From Bacillota bacterium (GTDB lineage: Bacteria; Bacillota; Clostridia; Oscillospirales; Oscillospiraceae), in the NCBI GenBank assembly GCA_023386265.1, contig JAEWKA010000008.1, positions 62,001 through 126,000 on the forward strand: a stretch of 64,000 nucleotides of DNA. The letters are read 5' to 3'. Below, piece by piece: positions 7,623 to 15,769 of the stretch. The notes below the pieces were generated by a model. That model saw only the letters and a program-made list of their open reading frames with translations. It made no database searches and was not told the origin of the DNA. A program made the position numbers and the translations under genes. Within the stretch, counting starts at the first letter, position 1; the number at the start of each line of letters is the position of its first letter.

Positions 7623-9821
7623 ATGGACAAGAAGGAAGCAAGAAAAGCCGCAAAGGCGACGGCAAATACGACAGCGGGAACGATCACACATATTCTGCGT
7701 GTCACACTGAAAGTGCTGGTAACATTATTACTCATCTTTATCACAACAGGACTGCTCTTCACCTGTATCTTCGCATATTACGTCAAGACAAATCTTTCTG
7801 ATGATCTTGACATATCCCTCGAAGACATGACCCTGAATTTGGCGAGCACAATCTACTATACCGACGCCAGCGGAAACAATGTGGCGCTGGCCTCGCTGCA
7901 CGGAAACGAAAACCGTGTATGGGTGGACTATCAAAACATACCTGCATACATGTCCAAGGCCACTGTCGCCATCGAGGATAAACGATTTTACGAGCATAAC
8001 GGTGTCGACTGGTACAGAACGACAGGTGCATTCGTTAATATGTTTCTGAGCATGAAAAACGACTTCGGCGGATCCACAATCACGCAGCAGCTCATCAAGA
8101 ACCTCACAAAGGAAGACGATATAACAGTCCAGCGAAAAATATTGGAAATCTTCCGCGCGCTTAAGCTGGAGAAGATGTACACCAAGGATCAGATAATGGA
8201 GTGGTACCTTAACGTCAGCTTTTTCGGTGAAAACTGCAACGGCGTCGGCACTGCCGCTAAAACCTATTTTGACAAGGATGTTTGGGATCTCGACCTTGCC
8301 GAATGTGCCTGCATAATCGGCATAACCAACAACCCCTCAAAATATGATCCCTATATCAGCCGTTCCAACAACAAGGAGCGTCAGGAGCTCATTCTCAAGG
8401 AAATGTACGAGCAGGGTTCCATTAACTATGACCAGTACACGCAGGCTGTAAGTGAGGAACTTGTTTTTAAGCGCGGCGAAAATGAAGAATATGCGCAAAC
8501 AATTAACAGTTACTATGTCGATGCGGTAATCGAAGATGTCCTTAAAGATCTTATGGAGGAAAAGGGCATCAACAAAGACACCGCCGAAAACCTCCTGTAT
8601 AATGGCGGTCTTCAGATATATACCTGTCTCGACATGAATGCGCAGAACATAGTGGACAGCATCTATCAAGATGCTTCCAATTTCCCGACTGTCAAATCTC
8701 CCTCTGGACAATCGCTCCAATCTGCGGTTGTCCTGCTCGACCCCTACACGGGTGAAGTAAAGGCGTTGTCAGGCGGGATCGGTCAAAAAAAAGGCAACCT
8801 AGTATTCAACAGAGCAGTTGATGCCCTGCGTCCGCCCGGCTCTGCGATAAAGCCGATAGCTGTTTATGGTCCCGCAATTGATCAAGGACTAATCTCACCC
8901 TCGACTCTGGTAGACGACAACCCCGACCTTCACCTCAACGGTACGAGTTGGTACCCAAGAAACGCAGGTGGCGGTAATGCCGGCGTCATCACGATTCAAC
9001 AAGCCCTTACAAGTTCCATAAATACCGTCTCCGCTCAGATTCTCGATAAGCTCACGCCTTCCGTCTCGTACGACTATTTGAAGGATCGTCTGGGAGTCGT
9101 CAGTCTAGTCGATTCGGACCGCGACTATGCGCCTCTGGCACTCGGTCAGCTCACAAACGGCATAACCGTGCGTGAAATGGCACAGGCATATGACGCTTTC
9201 GCGAATGACGGCGTTTTCACCTATGCCCGAACCTATACGCAAATCACCGATTCAGACGGCAATCTGGTACTTGATAATCCTGCTGAAACCGACGTTGCCT
9301 TCAAAGCCAACACCGCGTGGACCGTCACCTATATGCTGAATATCGCCGCTACCTACGGCACCGGCTCCGAATCGTATTTCGGCACGATGCCACACGCCGG
9401 TAAAACTGGCTCCAGCTCCGACTATTGTGACCGCTGGTTCGTCGGCTTCACGCCGTATTATGTTGCCGCTGTCTGGACAGGTTACGATACTCCCGCACGC
9501 ATGTATGTTACCGGTAACCCTGCGGCACAAATCTGGAAAAAGATTATGCAGCCGCTGCACGAGGGTTTGGAATATAAGGCTTTCAAAACGCCGTCTCTGA
9601 CGGGTCCGACAAATATCTTCGGCGAGCTTTCCGCAACACCAAGCCCCTCTCCCTCAGAGGAGGCTTCCGAGAGTCCGTCCGAAAGCAGCTCTGTCAATCC
9701 GACAAGCGGAACAGATGTCCCAACCCCGACGGCTCCGGTACCATCAATGCCCGTAACGCCGAGTCCTTCTGCAACAACACAATCCCAAGGCTCTCCCGAG
9801 CCGTCAGGTAATGCCGCATAG
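7623..9821 (+). CDS. Class A penicillin-binding protein (bifunctional glycosyltransferase/transpeptidase)
   Basis: A 732-residue membrane enzyme that polymerises and cross-links peptidoglycan from lipid II. Cytoplasmic basic tail, one membrane segment (about 24-52), then a GT51 domain with EDKRFYEHNGVD (118-129) and GGSTITQQ (149-156). The transpeptidase has the catalytic GSAIKP (Ser407), SSIN (464-467) and KTGS (594-597). The C-terminus is a long Ser/Pro/Thr-rich tail likely spanning the wall. GGAGG lies 10 nt upstream of the ATG. Monocistronic, closed by the terminator at 9839. Confidence 0.95.
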   Translation: MDKKEARKAAKATANTTAGTITHILRVTLKVLVTLLLIFITTGLLFTCIFAYYVKTNLSDDLDISLEDMTLNLASTIYYTDASGNNVALASLHGNENRVWVDYQNIPAYMSKATVAIEDKRFYEHNGVDWYRTTGAFVNMFLSMKNDFGGSTITQQLIKNLTKEDDITVQRKILEIFRALKLEKMYTKDQIMEWYLNVSFFGENCNGVGTAAKTYFDKDVWDLDLAECACIIGITNNPSKYDPYISRSNNKERQELILKEMYEQGSINYDQYTQAVSEELVFKRGENEEYAQTINSYYVDAVIEDVLKDLMEEKGINKDTAENLLYNGGLQIYTCLDMNAQNIVDSIYQDASNFPTVKSPSGQSLQSAVVLLDPYTGEVKALSGGIGQKKGNLVFNRAVDALRPPGSAIKPIAVYGPAIDQGLISPSTLVDDNPDLHLNGTSWYPRNAGGGNAGVITIQQALTSSINTVSAQILDKLTPSVSYDYLKDRLGVVSLVDSDRDYAPLALGQLTNGITVREMAQAYDAFANDGVFTYARTYTQITDSDGNLVLDNPAETDVAFKANTAWTVTYMLNIAATYGTGSESYFGTMPHAGKTGSSSDYCDRWFVGFTPYYVAAVWTGYDTPARMYVTGNPAAQIWKKIMQPLHEGLEYKAFKTPSLTGPTNIFGELSATPSPSPSEEASESPSESSSVNPTSGTDVPTPTAPVPSMPVTPSPSATTQSQGSPEPSGNAA

Positions 9822-9838
9822 TGTCAATTAAATAATAG

Positions 9839-9880
9839 TATTAAACACCCCAAACGACTATGCCGCTTGGGGTGTTTAAT
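9839..9880. terminator. Bidirectional terminator between pbp and crcB
   Basis: TTAAACACCCCAA (9841-9853) pairs perfectly with TTGGGGTGTTTAA (9867-9879). It serves the convergent pbp (+) and crcB (-) genes. Confidence 0.85.
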
Positions 9881-9882
9881 AC

Positions 9883-10251
9883 TTATATCACTTTAACCGC
9901 AAGGTACTGCCCCAGAAGAACTCCTCCTAAACAGAGAAACAAGTTAAGACAGATATTTAAAACGCCATGTCTCAAATCACCGTTACTGAAAAGCTGCACG
10001 GTCTCGTAGCTGAACGCGGAAAAAGTTGTCAGCCCTCCAAGCACTCCGGTCGTTAAAAACAGTCTCATGTTCGGTGAAATAAACTCCGTTGAAATGCATA
10101 TTTCCATTATCATTCCGATAAGCACGCCGCCGAGAACATTAACGCACAAGGTCCCCAGAGGTATTTGTGCTTCGCCAATTTTCGACGAAATTAGATAGCG
10201 CAATACCGCACCGATGCAGCCGCCAATGCCAACATAGAAAATTTTCTGCAT
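9883..10251 (-). CDS. crcB: Fluoride ion channel CrcB/Fluc
   Basis: A 122-residue four-helix membrane protein exporting fluoride as an antiparallel dimer. Conserved features include GGCIGAVLRYLIS near the N-terminus, PLGTLCVNVLGGVLIG (the Asn-containing pore helix), TTGVLGGLTTFSAFSYET with the central Phe box, and a C-terminal hydrophobic helix. The start at 10251 is set by TAGGAGGCAAA upstream. Directly downstream of a fluoride riboswitch, so it is likely induced by fluoride. Confidence 0.95.
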   Translation of the reverse strand: MQKIFYVGIGGCIGAVLRYLISSKIGEAQIPLGTLCVNVLGGVLIGMIMEICISTEFISPNMRLFLTTGVLGGLTTFSAFSYETVQLFSNGDLRHGVLNICLNLFLCLGGVLLGQYLAVKVI

Positions 10252-10261
10252 TTTGCCTCCT

Positions 10262-10336
10262 AAAAAAATAATGATCCCCGCTTTGAATAAAGCAGGAGTC
10301 ATCAGCATAAAGCATTTAAAGGCGAACTCCATCGCC
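10262..10336 (-). promoter_or_regulatory. Fluoride riboswitch (crcB motif) with terminator
   Basis: The minus-strand transcript starts with GGCGATGGAGTTCGCC (10321-10336) and continues GCTGATGACTCCTGC, the aptamer signature of the fluoride riboswitch. It is followed by CCTGCTTT/AAAGCGGGG and a T-run overlapping the aptamer 3' end, a terminator-type expression platform. The ribosome binding site of crcB follows immediately. Confidence 0.92.
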
Positions 10337-10342
10337 GAAATG

Positions 10343-10371
10343 ATAATATATTATCCAATTGTCGGTGTCAA
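10343..10371 (-). promoter_or_regulatory. Sigma-A promoter of the crcB leader
   Basis: Minus-strand TTGACA (10366-10371), 17-bp spacer, TATTAT (10343-10348). The predicted start near 10336 coincides with the first aptamer base. Confidence 0.85.
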
Positions 10372-10433
10372 TACATTTTTATTTATAAAAAAGACCGACA
10401 ATTCTATTCTTCCTTATTTAAACGGGTTAGGCT

Positions 10434-10462
10434 TTGACTTTTTAACTCATATGTCATATATT
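10434..10462 (+). promoter_or_regulatory. Promoter for the lipoprotein-membrane protein pair
   Basis: TTGACT (10434-10439), 17-bp spacer, TATATT (10457-10462), about 30 bp upstream of the start at 10492. Confidence 0.7.
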
Positions 10463-10491
10463 GTAATCAGTCCAAATCAGGAGGAGATAAA

Positions 10492-11178
10492 ATGAAAGCA
10501 AAGTCAATCCTTGTCCTAAGTTTGATAATCACTTTAGCCCTTTACTGTTTCACCGGCTGCGGGAAAGAAGTAATCGTAAAACCAATACAATCAGCATCGT
10601 CGGGCTCCGCAGCGAGCACAGAGCCGAACACAGAAACAGCTTCATATCCATCCGCACTTTCGGAAACAGATGTCGGTGATTTCGAAAACGCTTTGAACGA
10701 CGAGTCGAACTACGGCTTCCTGCTTTCCGATTATGACGACGTTCGCGACGTCGATATGTATCAGGTATTCTACATAGGCGCCGGACTTCCGGCTCCCGCA
10801 AACTCCGACGAAATAAGGGCTGCTGATGAAGCCACCTTCACGGACGGCACACCGGATTGCGATTCAACAATTCTGACGGCGCAGCAGGTTAGTGATTTCC
10901 TGCTCTTAAAAACCGGCTACTCTCTGGCCGATATGTCTAGCTGCCTTAGTTGGAACTATGTCGCTGACTATGACGCCTATGTGCACTGGCACGGCGACAC
11001 TAATTTTATTAACATAGACTGCACCAGCGGTCGCCAGATTTCGGCGGATACATATGAAATCGAATATGCGTTCGATGGTGGCTTCTATGACGATGCCGGC
11101 AACCTTCTCACCGCCGGTATGGTAACCTTGAGACTCTCCGAGAACACTATACAGTTCATCTCGAACTCCCTGCACTGA
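10492..11178 (+). CDS. Secreted lipoprotein of unknown function
   Basis: A 228-residue protein with a lipoprotein signal: basic MKAKS, hydrophobic core, lipobox FTGC at about 20-23, then a Ser/Thr/Ala-rich linker. The mature domain is acidic and Asp/Tyr-rich (SDYDDVRDVDMYQVFYIGAG; WNYVADYDAYVHWHGDTNFI; EYAFDGGFYDDAGN). No family is recognised with confidence. AGGAGGAG precedes the ATG. The next gene starts 10 bp downstream, so the two are probably co-transcribed from the promoter at 10434. Confidence 0.75.
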   Translation: MKAKSILVLSLIITLALYCFTGCGKEVIVKPIQSASSGSAASTEPNTETASYPSALSETDVGDFENALNDESNYGFLLSDYDDVRDVDMYQVFYIGAGLPAPANSDEIRAADEATFTDGTPDCDSTILTAQQVSDFLLLKTGYSLADMSSCLSWNYVADYDAYVHWHGDTNFINIDCTSGRQISADTYEIEYAFDGGFYDDAGNLLTAGMVTLRLSENTIQFISNSLH

Positions 11179-11187
11179 GGAGTATTT

Positions 11188-11628
11188 ATGAAGCTGAAGT
11201 CATGGCTTAGATATCTGGCCTATGCACTGATTATTCTGGTATTAGTTTTCACTAATTCATTCATTTTTGAACGAATTAGAATTATTCAAAATTTAACGTA
11301 TACCATCAGCTACGTTTGGTTATCTGTCACAATTATTATTAACATGATACTCGGTGCACTTCTTGGGATAGAATATCTGATAAATGAAACAAGAAAATCC
11401 GGCAGCTGGAAATTGAATTCGCCAAAAATTATGTTTATGGTAATTCCATCGTTATACTTATCCCTTTTCCTCCTTTTTAACTTTACCGTTATTGGTAACA
11501 TTTACAATCCGGTAATAAAGCATTTGAGCAGCAACAGATATAGTCTGGACGTAATTCCTATTTCTCAGGTTCTTTTCGGCTACTTCATTGTAACAAGCTT
11601 CTATAAACAAAGCAAAATAACCGAATAA
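11188..11628 (+). CDS. Four-helix integral membrane protein of unknown function
   Basis: A 146-residue protein with about four membrane segments (residues ~9-27, 38-61, 80-103 and 120-139), charged loops and no signal peptide. GGAG lies upstream of the ATG. Second gene of the pair with the lipoprotein at 10492. More AT-rich than its neighbour. No family recognised. Confidence 0.65.
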   Translation: MKLKSWLRYLAYALIILVLVFTNSFIFERIRIIQNLTYTISYVWLSVTIIINMILGALLGIEYLINETRKSGSWKLNSPKIMFMVIPSLYLSLFLLFNFTVIGNIYNPVIKHLSSNRYSLDVIPISQVLFGYFIVTSFYKQSKITE

Positions 11629-11634
11629 ACAAAA

Positions 11635-11680
11635 CACATCCCTTTCCTTACCGATATTCGCAGAGGAAAGGGATATGTCT
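11635..11680. terminator. Hairpin terminator, convergent genes
   Basis: ATCCCTTTCCT (11638-11648) pairs with AGGAAAGGGAT (11664-11674) between the plus-strand membrane protein and the minus-strand ComFB-like gene. The flanks are only weakly U-rich. Confidence 0.6.
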
Positions 11681-11698
11681 TATAACAGACTTGTGCAG

Positions 11699-12004
11699 TT
11701 AGTGAAGTGGGTTTTCCTTCACAGCCATAAGCGCCTTAGTAACTTCAACAAGCACTTCCGTGTGATAGTTCATCTTTTCGGTAATAATTTTTGCCAGCAA
11801 TTTGCCTCTCGTAGTAGTGACATAGTGAGGCTCAAGCTTATTGAGCGCTATGGCGCAGGCATTGAGCTTGCAAATGTCGCAGGAGCACATATCCATTTTT
11901 GAAATGACTTCATTGACCGTCATTCTGACCAGTTCCTCAGACGTATTAGCCAGTATCATTTCGCTCTGTTCTTCTTTTGTAATATTCTCGTTGAGCAAGC
12001 CCAT
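11699..12004 (-). CDS. ComFB-like (late competence development) protein
   Basis: A 101-residue protein with MCSCDICKLNACAIALNKLEPHYVTTTRGKLL, matching the ComFB pattern of a CxxCxxC-type cysteine cluster followed by ALN.L.P.YVTT..G. In other bacteria ComFB-like domains bind nucleotide second messengers or zinc; function here is unknown. AAAGGAAA precedes the ATG. It is the last complete host gene before prophage B. Confidence 0.75.
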   Translation of the reverse strand: MGLLNENITKEEQSEMILANTSEELVRMTVNEVISKMDMCSCDICKLNACAIALNKLEPHYVTTTRGKLLAKIITEKMNYHTEVLVEVTKALMAVKENPLH

Positions 12005-12185
12005 TTTCCTTTCTCATCATAGAGCATTCCAAGTATTAACCTCTCCTGCCCTGCTGAATTAACGGAAAGCAATTTGCCTGCCGCAACATTTTCATTATAG
12101 GGTAGCTATGATATGCTTTATATATGATACTATAGCCAAAAACTTAAAGAGAAATTAAACTTTTGTAAAAAACACAATTCTTATA

Positions 12186-12222
12186 AAAGCCGCCGGAAAA
12201 TACTTACATTTTCGGCGGCTTT
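12186..12222 (-). terminator. Native cysS terminator, separated from cysS by prophage B
   Basis: A strong stem AAAGCCGCCGAAAAT/ATTTTCCGGCGGCTTT (one bulge) followed by TTTTAT on the minus strand. It lies about 40 bp beyond the residual cysS stop codon (12265-12267), so it probably ended cysS before integration. cysS now lies 38 kb away. Confidence 0.7.
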
Positions 12223-12264
12223 CTGTTGGTCTGTATTATGCTAAATCAAAAGTTATACTCCATG

Positions 12265-12302
12265 TCATGCTCTTTTCCACTTGACCCCCTGCGGTGTATC
12301 CT
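12265..12302 (-). pseudogene. cysS: Stranded native 3' end of cysS
   Basis: Read in the cysS frame, the minus strand gives DTPQGVKWKRA then TGA. DTPQG is encoded by the 16-bp att core shared with the cysS end at 50705-50720, and VKWKRA is a typical clostridial CysS tail. This is the original cysS 3' end cut off by prophage B. The tail now in use reads VKYYHK. Confidence 0.85.
12287..12302. other. attL: attL core of prophage B
   Basis: CCCTGCGGTGTATCCT, identical and in the same orientation to attR at 50705-50720. The flanking bases differ immediately on both sides, although CTT.AC.C upstream is partly conserved. Confidence 0.88.
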
Positions 12303-12465
12303 GTTATCACAAATAACCCCATACATGTAACTTGACGAACTCGACTGTCCCGTGTTCCCCTATCGTCTATTCCCTCGATGTTAGTCCATATCCCCGAAGA
12401 CAACGCGCCCCTATTGCTGCGCAGCTCGTCGACGGTAGAAACTTAGATTAGGTTTGCAAATAAGC
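12303..12465. other. Phage left-end non-coding segment
   Basis: Between attL and the HTH-ImmA/IrrE gene. It holds the attP arm TTATCACAAAT (12304-12314). A minus-strand open frame from a TTG at 12403 crosses attL and ends at 12236 (55 codons, AGGGG upstream), but is not convincing as a gene. Confidence 0.5.
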
Positions 12466-13635
12466 CTATTTTACTATTCTTAACTGAGGAATGTCCCTCT
12501 CGTTGTATAGATATTGATTGATGAACCCAACTGGGAAGGAACAGATTGCATTTAAATCATTTATCGGAATAGAAAACGCGCTAATGAAATCCTGTATATC
12601 CACAATTTTGCGCTCAACAAGCGTTTTAACTAAATTGAATAATAGTGACGGCCCTTCAAATACCATCTCGTCATCATACGGCTCTTTTTTTCTATAACCG
12701 CTTGCTGATAGTTGCCTAAATAAATAGCTTTTTTGTTGTTTATCAATAATACCAAGAACATGCGCACGCATTATCATCGCGCCAAGAGATACGCCCCATC
12801 TTTTTTTAATAGCAATGAATGAATCTAAGTTGCTAGTAATGTATTCATTGCCGAAAGTTTCGGCGGGTAATAAAAAAGCTCCAGCAAAAAGATTGGCTTG
12901 CTCCTCCAACTTTTTATACAAACTATCATCTACAGCTTCATTTTCTAGCACATTACGATGCAAAATCAGATGTCCAAGCTCATGACAAATGCTAAAATTA
13001 TAGCTCGCAGTAGTATTCCTATTTCCTTCATAAAAAATATGCGGTACTTTTTCATACCAAAGCGAAAAAGCTTCAACTTCCTTTACTTTGTTTGGAATCT
13101 TAGAAATGATAACCCCATTGTTTTCTAAGACGCCTACCAAATCGTGAACAGGCCCTTTGCCAATGGACCAGTGATTTCTCAATTTTTCTACAATTTCTTC
13201 AATGTTATTTATTGAGTCAATATCATTCGTGTAGTCAAATTCAAAATTTCCAGGGAAATTAGGCTCAGTAAATATCACGTATTTTTTTAGATAATAAATA
13301 ATATCATCAGAAAAACTTGCCGCTATCTCATAAGATCTTTTAAGCTTCCGTGTTTTCGTAGGTGAGCCACGATAAAGAGGCATTTGTGAAGGTGAAGAAT
13401 TTTGAGGTCGTCGTTCTTTGTAAAAATATTGCATAGGGAAGTTGGTGGCATATGCGATTTTTTGTAAATTTTCTATTGTAGGATTTGTTGCTCCATTTTC
13501 AAATTGCGAAATCGCCTGTCTAGATAAATCGATCTTATCGGCTAGATCTGCAGCGCTCATAAGGCAATACTCGCGAGCTTCCTTAATACGCTGAGGTATT
13601 ATTCTTTGTTCACGAACTATTTCATGCTTTTCCAT
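12466..13635 (-). CDS. XRE-family HTH plus ImmA/IrrE metallopeptidase protein
   Basis: A 389-residue fusion. An N-terminal HTH_3 domain (about 15-72; MSAADLADKIDLSRQAISQF) should bind DNA. A central ImmA/IrrE zinc peptidase domain has HELGH (218-222) and the downstream acidic segment EEQANLFAGAFLLP with the third ligand. Such fusions act as antitoxin-like or anti-repressor regulators. It overlaps the preceding 207-residue gene by 14 nt, so the two are co-expressed. It sits at the attL end, outside the lysis module, typical of phage accessory cargo. Confidence 0.88.
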   Translation of the reverse strand: MEKHEIVREQRIIPQRIKEAREYCLMSAADLADKIDLSRQAISQFENGATNPTIENLQKIAYATNFPMQYFYKERRPQNSSPSQMPLYRGSPTKTRKLKRSYEIAASFSDDIIYYLKKYVIFTEPNFPGNFEFDYTNDIDSINNIEEIVEKLRNHWSIGKGPVHDLVGVLENNGVIISKIPNKVKEVEAFSLWYEKVPHIFYEGNRNTTASYNFSICHELGHLILHRNVLENEAVDDSLYKKLEEQANLFAGAFLLPAETFGNEYITSNLDSFIAIKKRWGVSLGAMIMRAHVLGIIDKQQKSYLFRQLSASGYRKKEPYDDEMVFEGPSLLFNLVKTLVERKIVDIQDFISAFSIPINDLNAICSFPVGFINQYLYNERDIPQLRIVK

Positions 13636-14245
13636 ATTCTTTTTCCATCTCTGCTATAATCTGCGGTACAATTCTTTCGATATGCGTGCTTTCCGCTTCG
13701 GCCGCAATAACCGATATAATTGGCCTACTATCCAGAATAACAGAAAATGAATTATCGGCAAGGATTAGATTTGGAACTGTATTCATGCCGTCAAAAAATA
13801 GTGTAATAAAAAATTCAATATTTTTATATTCATCCGCAATAGGGGGAGCAAAAAGATTAACTTGGTCAAAATCCTTTCCTGGGTTAAATTCACATGCCTT
13901 ACTTTTATATTTTGCTGGACCTGGCAGAGTCTCTCTTTTGCGAATGCGGCATGCCATTATTCCAAAGTCTGTGCCGGTAATATTAACAACAGAATTACCG
14001 TAGCCCGTGCGTTTTGGATAAACCTTTATGGTACTATCATTTTCAAATCTATTTTCTAAATAGAACTGAAGTACTTTGTCATGAACTCTTGAGCATAGCC
14101 CATATGAATATTCGCTTCGAAAAAAACGAGGTTCGCTTTTCGTAATAATGGAGTACGCCTTGTCTCCTAATACACAAGCGCTTCCTATATCGGCAAGTAA
14201 CGTATCAGGAATTCGGTTGTAAAATTCGTCGTAGATATTGTTCAA
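13622..14245 (-). CDS. Unknown partner protein of the HTH-ImmA/IrrE gene
   Basis: A 207-residue soluble protein without recognised domain. TTG start at 14245 with GAGGAGG upstream and a consensus promoter at 14292-14320. Visible features: N-terminal acidic helix (NNIYDEFYNRIPDTLLADIG), beta-rich middle (GYGNSVVNITGTDFGIMACR), and C-terminal helix with repeated Ile/Glu. Gene order with an overlapping HTH-ImmA/IrrE gene suggests a toxin-antitoxin-like or defence pair, with this as the candidate effector or substrate. That is inference. Confidence 0.7.
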   Translation of the reverse strand: MNNIYDEFYNRIPDTLLADIGSACVLGDKAYSIITKSEPRFFRSEYSYGLCSRVHDKVLQFYLENRFENDSTIKVYPKRTGYGNSVVNITGTDFGIMACRIRKRETLPGPAKYKSKACEFNPGKDFDQVNLFAPPIADEYKNIEFFITLFFDGMNTVPNLILADNSFSVILDSRPIISVIAAEAESTHIERIVPQIIAEMEKEYGKA

Positions 14246-14291
14246 AATTGCACTTTCCTCCTCGTTTGATTAATCCTGTTGTATGTAAAGT

Positions 14292-14320
14292 ATTTTACCA
14301 TAAATATCGCATTTTGTCAA
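14292..14320 (-). promoter_or_regulatory. Consensus promoter of the accessory pair
   Basis: Minus-strand TTGACA (14315-14320), 17-bp spacer, TAAAAT (14292-14297). It drives the partner gene at 14245 and, by overlap, the HTH-ImmA/IrrE gene. Such a strong independent promoter is usual for lysogeny-expressed cargo. Confidence 0.85.
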
Positions 14321-14340
14321 GTGTAAATTATATTAAAAAC

Positions 14341-14375
14341 AGCCCCTCACGGAACGATGATCCCATGAGGGGCTT
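14341..14375. terminator. Hairpin in the gap between accessory genes
   Basis: AGCCCCTCA (14341-14349) pairs with TGAGGGGCT (14366-14374). The minus-strand side is followed by TTTTTAAT, so it acts best in that direction. Confidence 0.6.
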
Positions 14376-14590
14376 AATAATTTGATAAATGTACGTGAAA
14401 CAGGCAACAGGACATGCACTACCTACGGCCCGCCATGAATATAACGGATCTTCTTATTTTAGGCAAAATTGCCTACCAAAATAATCTAAATTCTGACTTT
14501 TTGTTTATTGATAATTTTTTTAAAGAAGTGTATGGTAAAAATAGCCTGTTATTATTACAAGGCTCCAATACAGCAAAAAGAAGGTGTAGA

Positions 14591-15349
14591 ATGAAGCTCA
14601 ACAAGCAAAGCTTGTGGATAATTGTTATTTTTGTTGCAATGGCTGTAATAATACCGATTGTAATCCAGGTAGTTTTTGTCCCGGATTATAAACAGGCTTT
14701 AATCGCGGCAAAATGGTCTGCCGGGGAATTTTTAGGTTATTGCGGAGCTATTCTAGGCGCGTTGTCAACAATTGTGGCGATTATCTTGACTATTAACTTT
14801 ACTGTCGAAAACCAAAAAATCGAAAGAAAACTTGCCATAAAGCCCTATTTGCACTCAGATCATCATCCAATATACAACTTGAAAGAGATACCTGAAAACA
14901 ATATTATGTATGTAATCATTGGTAATGATTACATGTGCTCTGTCGATAAGCCTCACGTTTTAATAAAGGCTTGTGAAAAGACTGATCCCTTCAGCGAAGT
15001 AACAAATTTGATACTTTTTCGTACGCATCACCATCTGCTTAAGTATGAACTTTCAAATGTGGGGGCTGGTAATGCTATAAATGTAAGTATTATCATAAAC
15101 AACCGTCCTTTTAATACCCCAGTAGCGCTTCCCCTAAGCACAACATTAAAATTCATATTTATGCTAAAAGACGAAATTCTGATTGATGATCAAAAAATGA
15201 TGGAAATTGTAATTACATATTCCGATATCGCATCAATTGCAAGTTATGAGCAAAAAGAAATAATTAAATTTTTTCGAGATTCCCAAGATTCGCTCTTAAC
15301 TACCTCTCAAAAAAATGAATGGTTACTAAGCAATCCTGTTGAAAAGTAA
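14591..15349 (+). CDS. Two-helix membrane-anchored protein of unknown function (prophage cargo)
   Basis: A 252-residue protein from the ATG at 14591, preferred over an upstream in-frame ATG at 14414 because AAGGTG lies just upstream and the protein then starts MKLNKQSLWIIVIFV. Two membrane segments (about 8-28 and 44-72) are followed by a cytoplasmic beta-rich domain of about 175 residues. It is the only plus-strand gene in the left part of the prophage and is very AT-rich compared with the structural genes. This architecture is common among lysogenic-conversion or abortive-infection genes, but no family was recognised. Confidence 0.6.
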   Translation: MKLNKQSLWIIVIFVAMAVIIPIVIQVVFVPDYKQALIAAKWSAGEFLGYCGAILGALSTIVAIILTINFTVENQKIERKLAIKPYLHSDHHPIYNLKEIPENNIMYVIIGNDYMCSVDKPHVLIKACEKTDPFSEVTNLILFRTHHHLLKYELSNVGAGNAINVSIIINNRPFNTPVALPLSTTLKFIFMLKDEILIDDQKMMEIVITYSDIASIASYEQKEIIKFFRDSQDSLLTTSQKNEWLLSNPVEK

Positions 15350-15404
15350 ATTTACGTGACCGAGTATTTTTATGCGGTGTGCAGCCTATAAGTTATTTCG
15401 TTCG

Positions 15405-15440
15405 CAAAAAACAGCCCCCTCCGAATCGGAGAGGGCTTTG
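15405..15440 (-). terminator. Terminator of the late (lysis) operon
   Basis: GCCCTCTCCG/CGGAGGGGGC stem with an ATT loop (15414-15436), followed on the minus strand by TGTTTTTTG. It closes the long late transcript. Confidence 0.85.
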
Positions 15441-15446
15441 TCTTAC

Positions 15447-15758
15447 CTAATATGTATCTTTTGGCATCTTCAGCACGTTAGCTTCAATTTTTGCTTTTAT
15501 AATATCGGTTATAACTATGCCGAGGTTTTCGAGTAGCCCGTAAACATAGGCTCTACGCTTTTCTCCGGTGGGGTCTTGCGCCTTCAGCAGCTGGTCTGCT
15601 GCGCTGACGAACTGGAATATCAGCTTGTCGAGCTCAGTTGCTTTTCCTGCATTTATTTCTTCTTCAAGCTTTTTCTTATACTTTGTAAGCACGACTATGA
15701 GAAGTGCAAACAAAATTACGCCAATAAGCTGAAGAGCTATCGTTGTGATCTGTTCCAT
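15447..15758 (-). CDS. LL-H family phage holin
   Basis: A 103-residue protein with one N-terminal membrane segment (about 6-26), a K/E-rich amphipathic linker (TKYKKKLEEEINAGKATELD) and a helical C-terminal domain. This matches LL-H-type holins. It should permeabilise the membrane at the end of infection and lies last in the late operon, after amidase and a second holin-like protein. Confidence 0.75.
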   Translation of the reverse strand: MEQITTIALQLIGVILFALLIVVLTKYKKKLEEEINAGKATELDKLIFQFVSAADQLLKAQDPTGEKRRAYVYGLLENLGIVITDIIKAKIEANVLKMPKDTY

Positions 15759-15769
15759 GTTTATTCCTC

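Noticed and set aside
10253..10495. 80-codon plus-strand frame across the fluoride riboswitch
   Set aside because: It is antisense to the aptamer and overlaps two promoters. No start signal.
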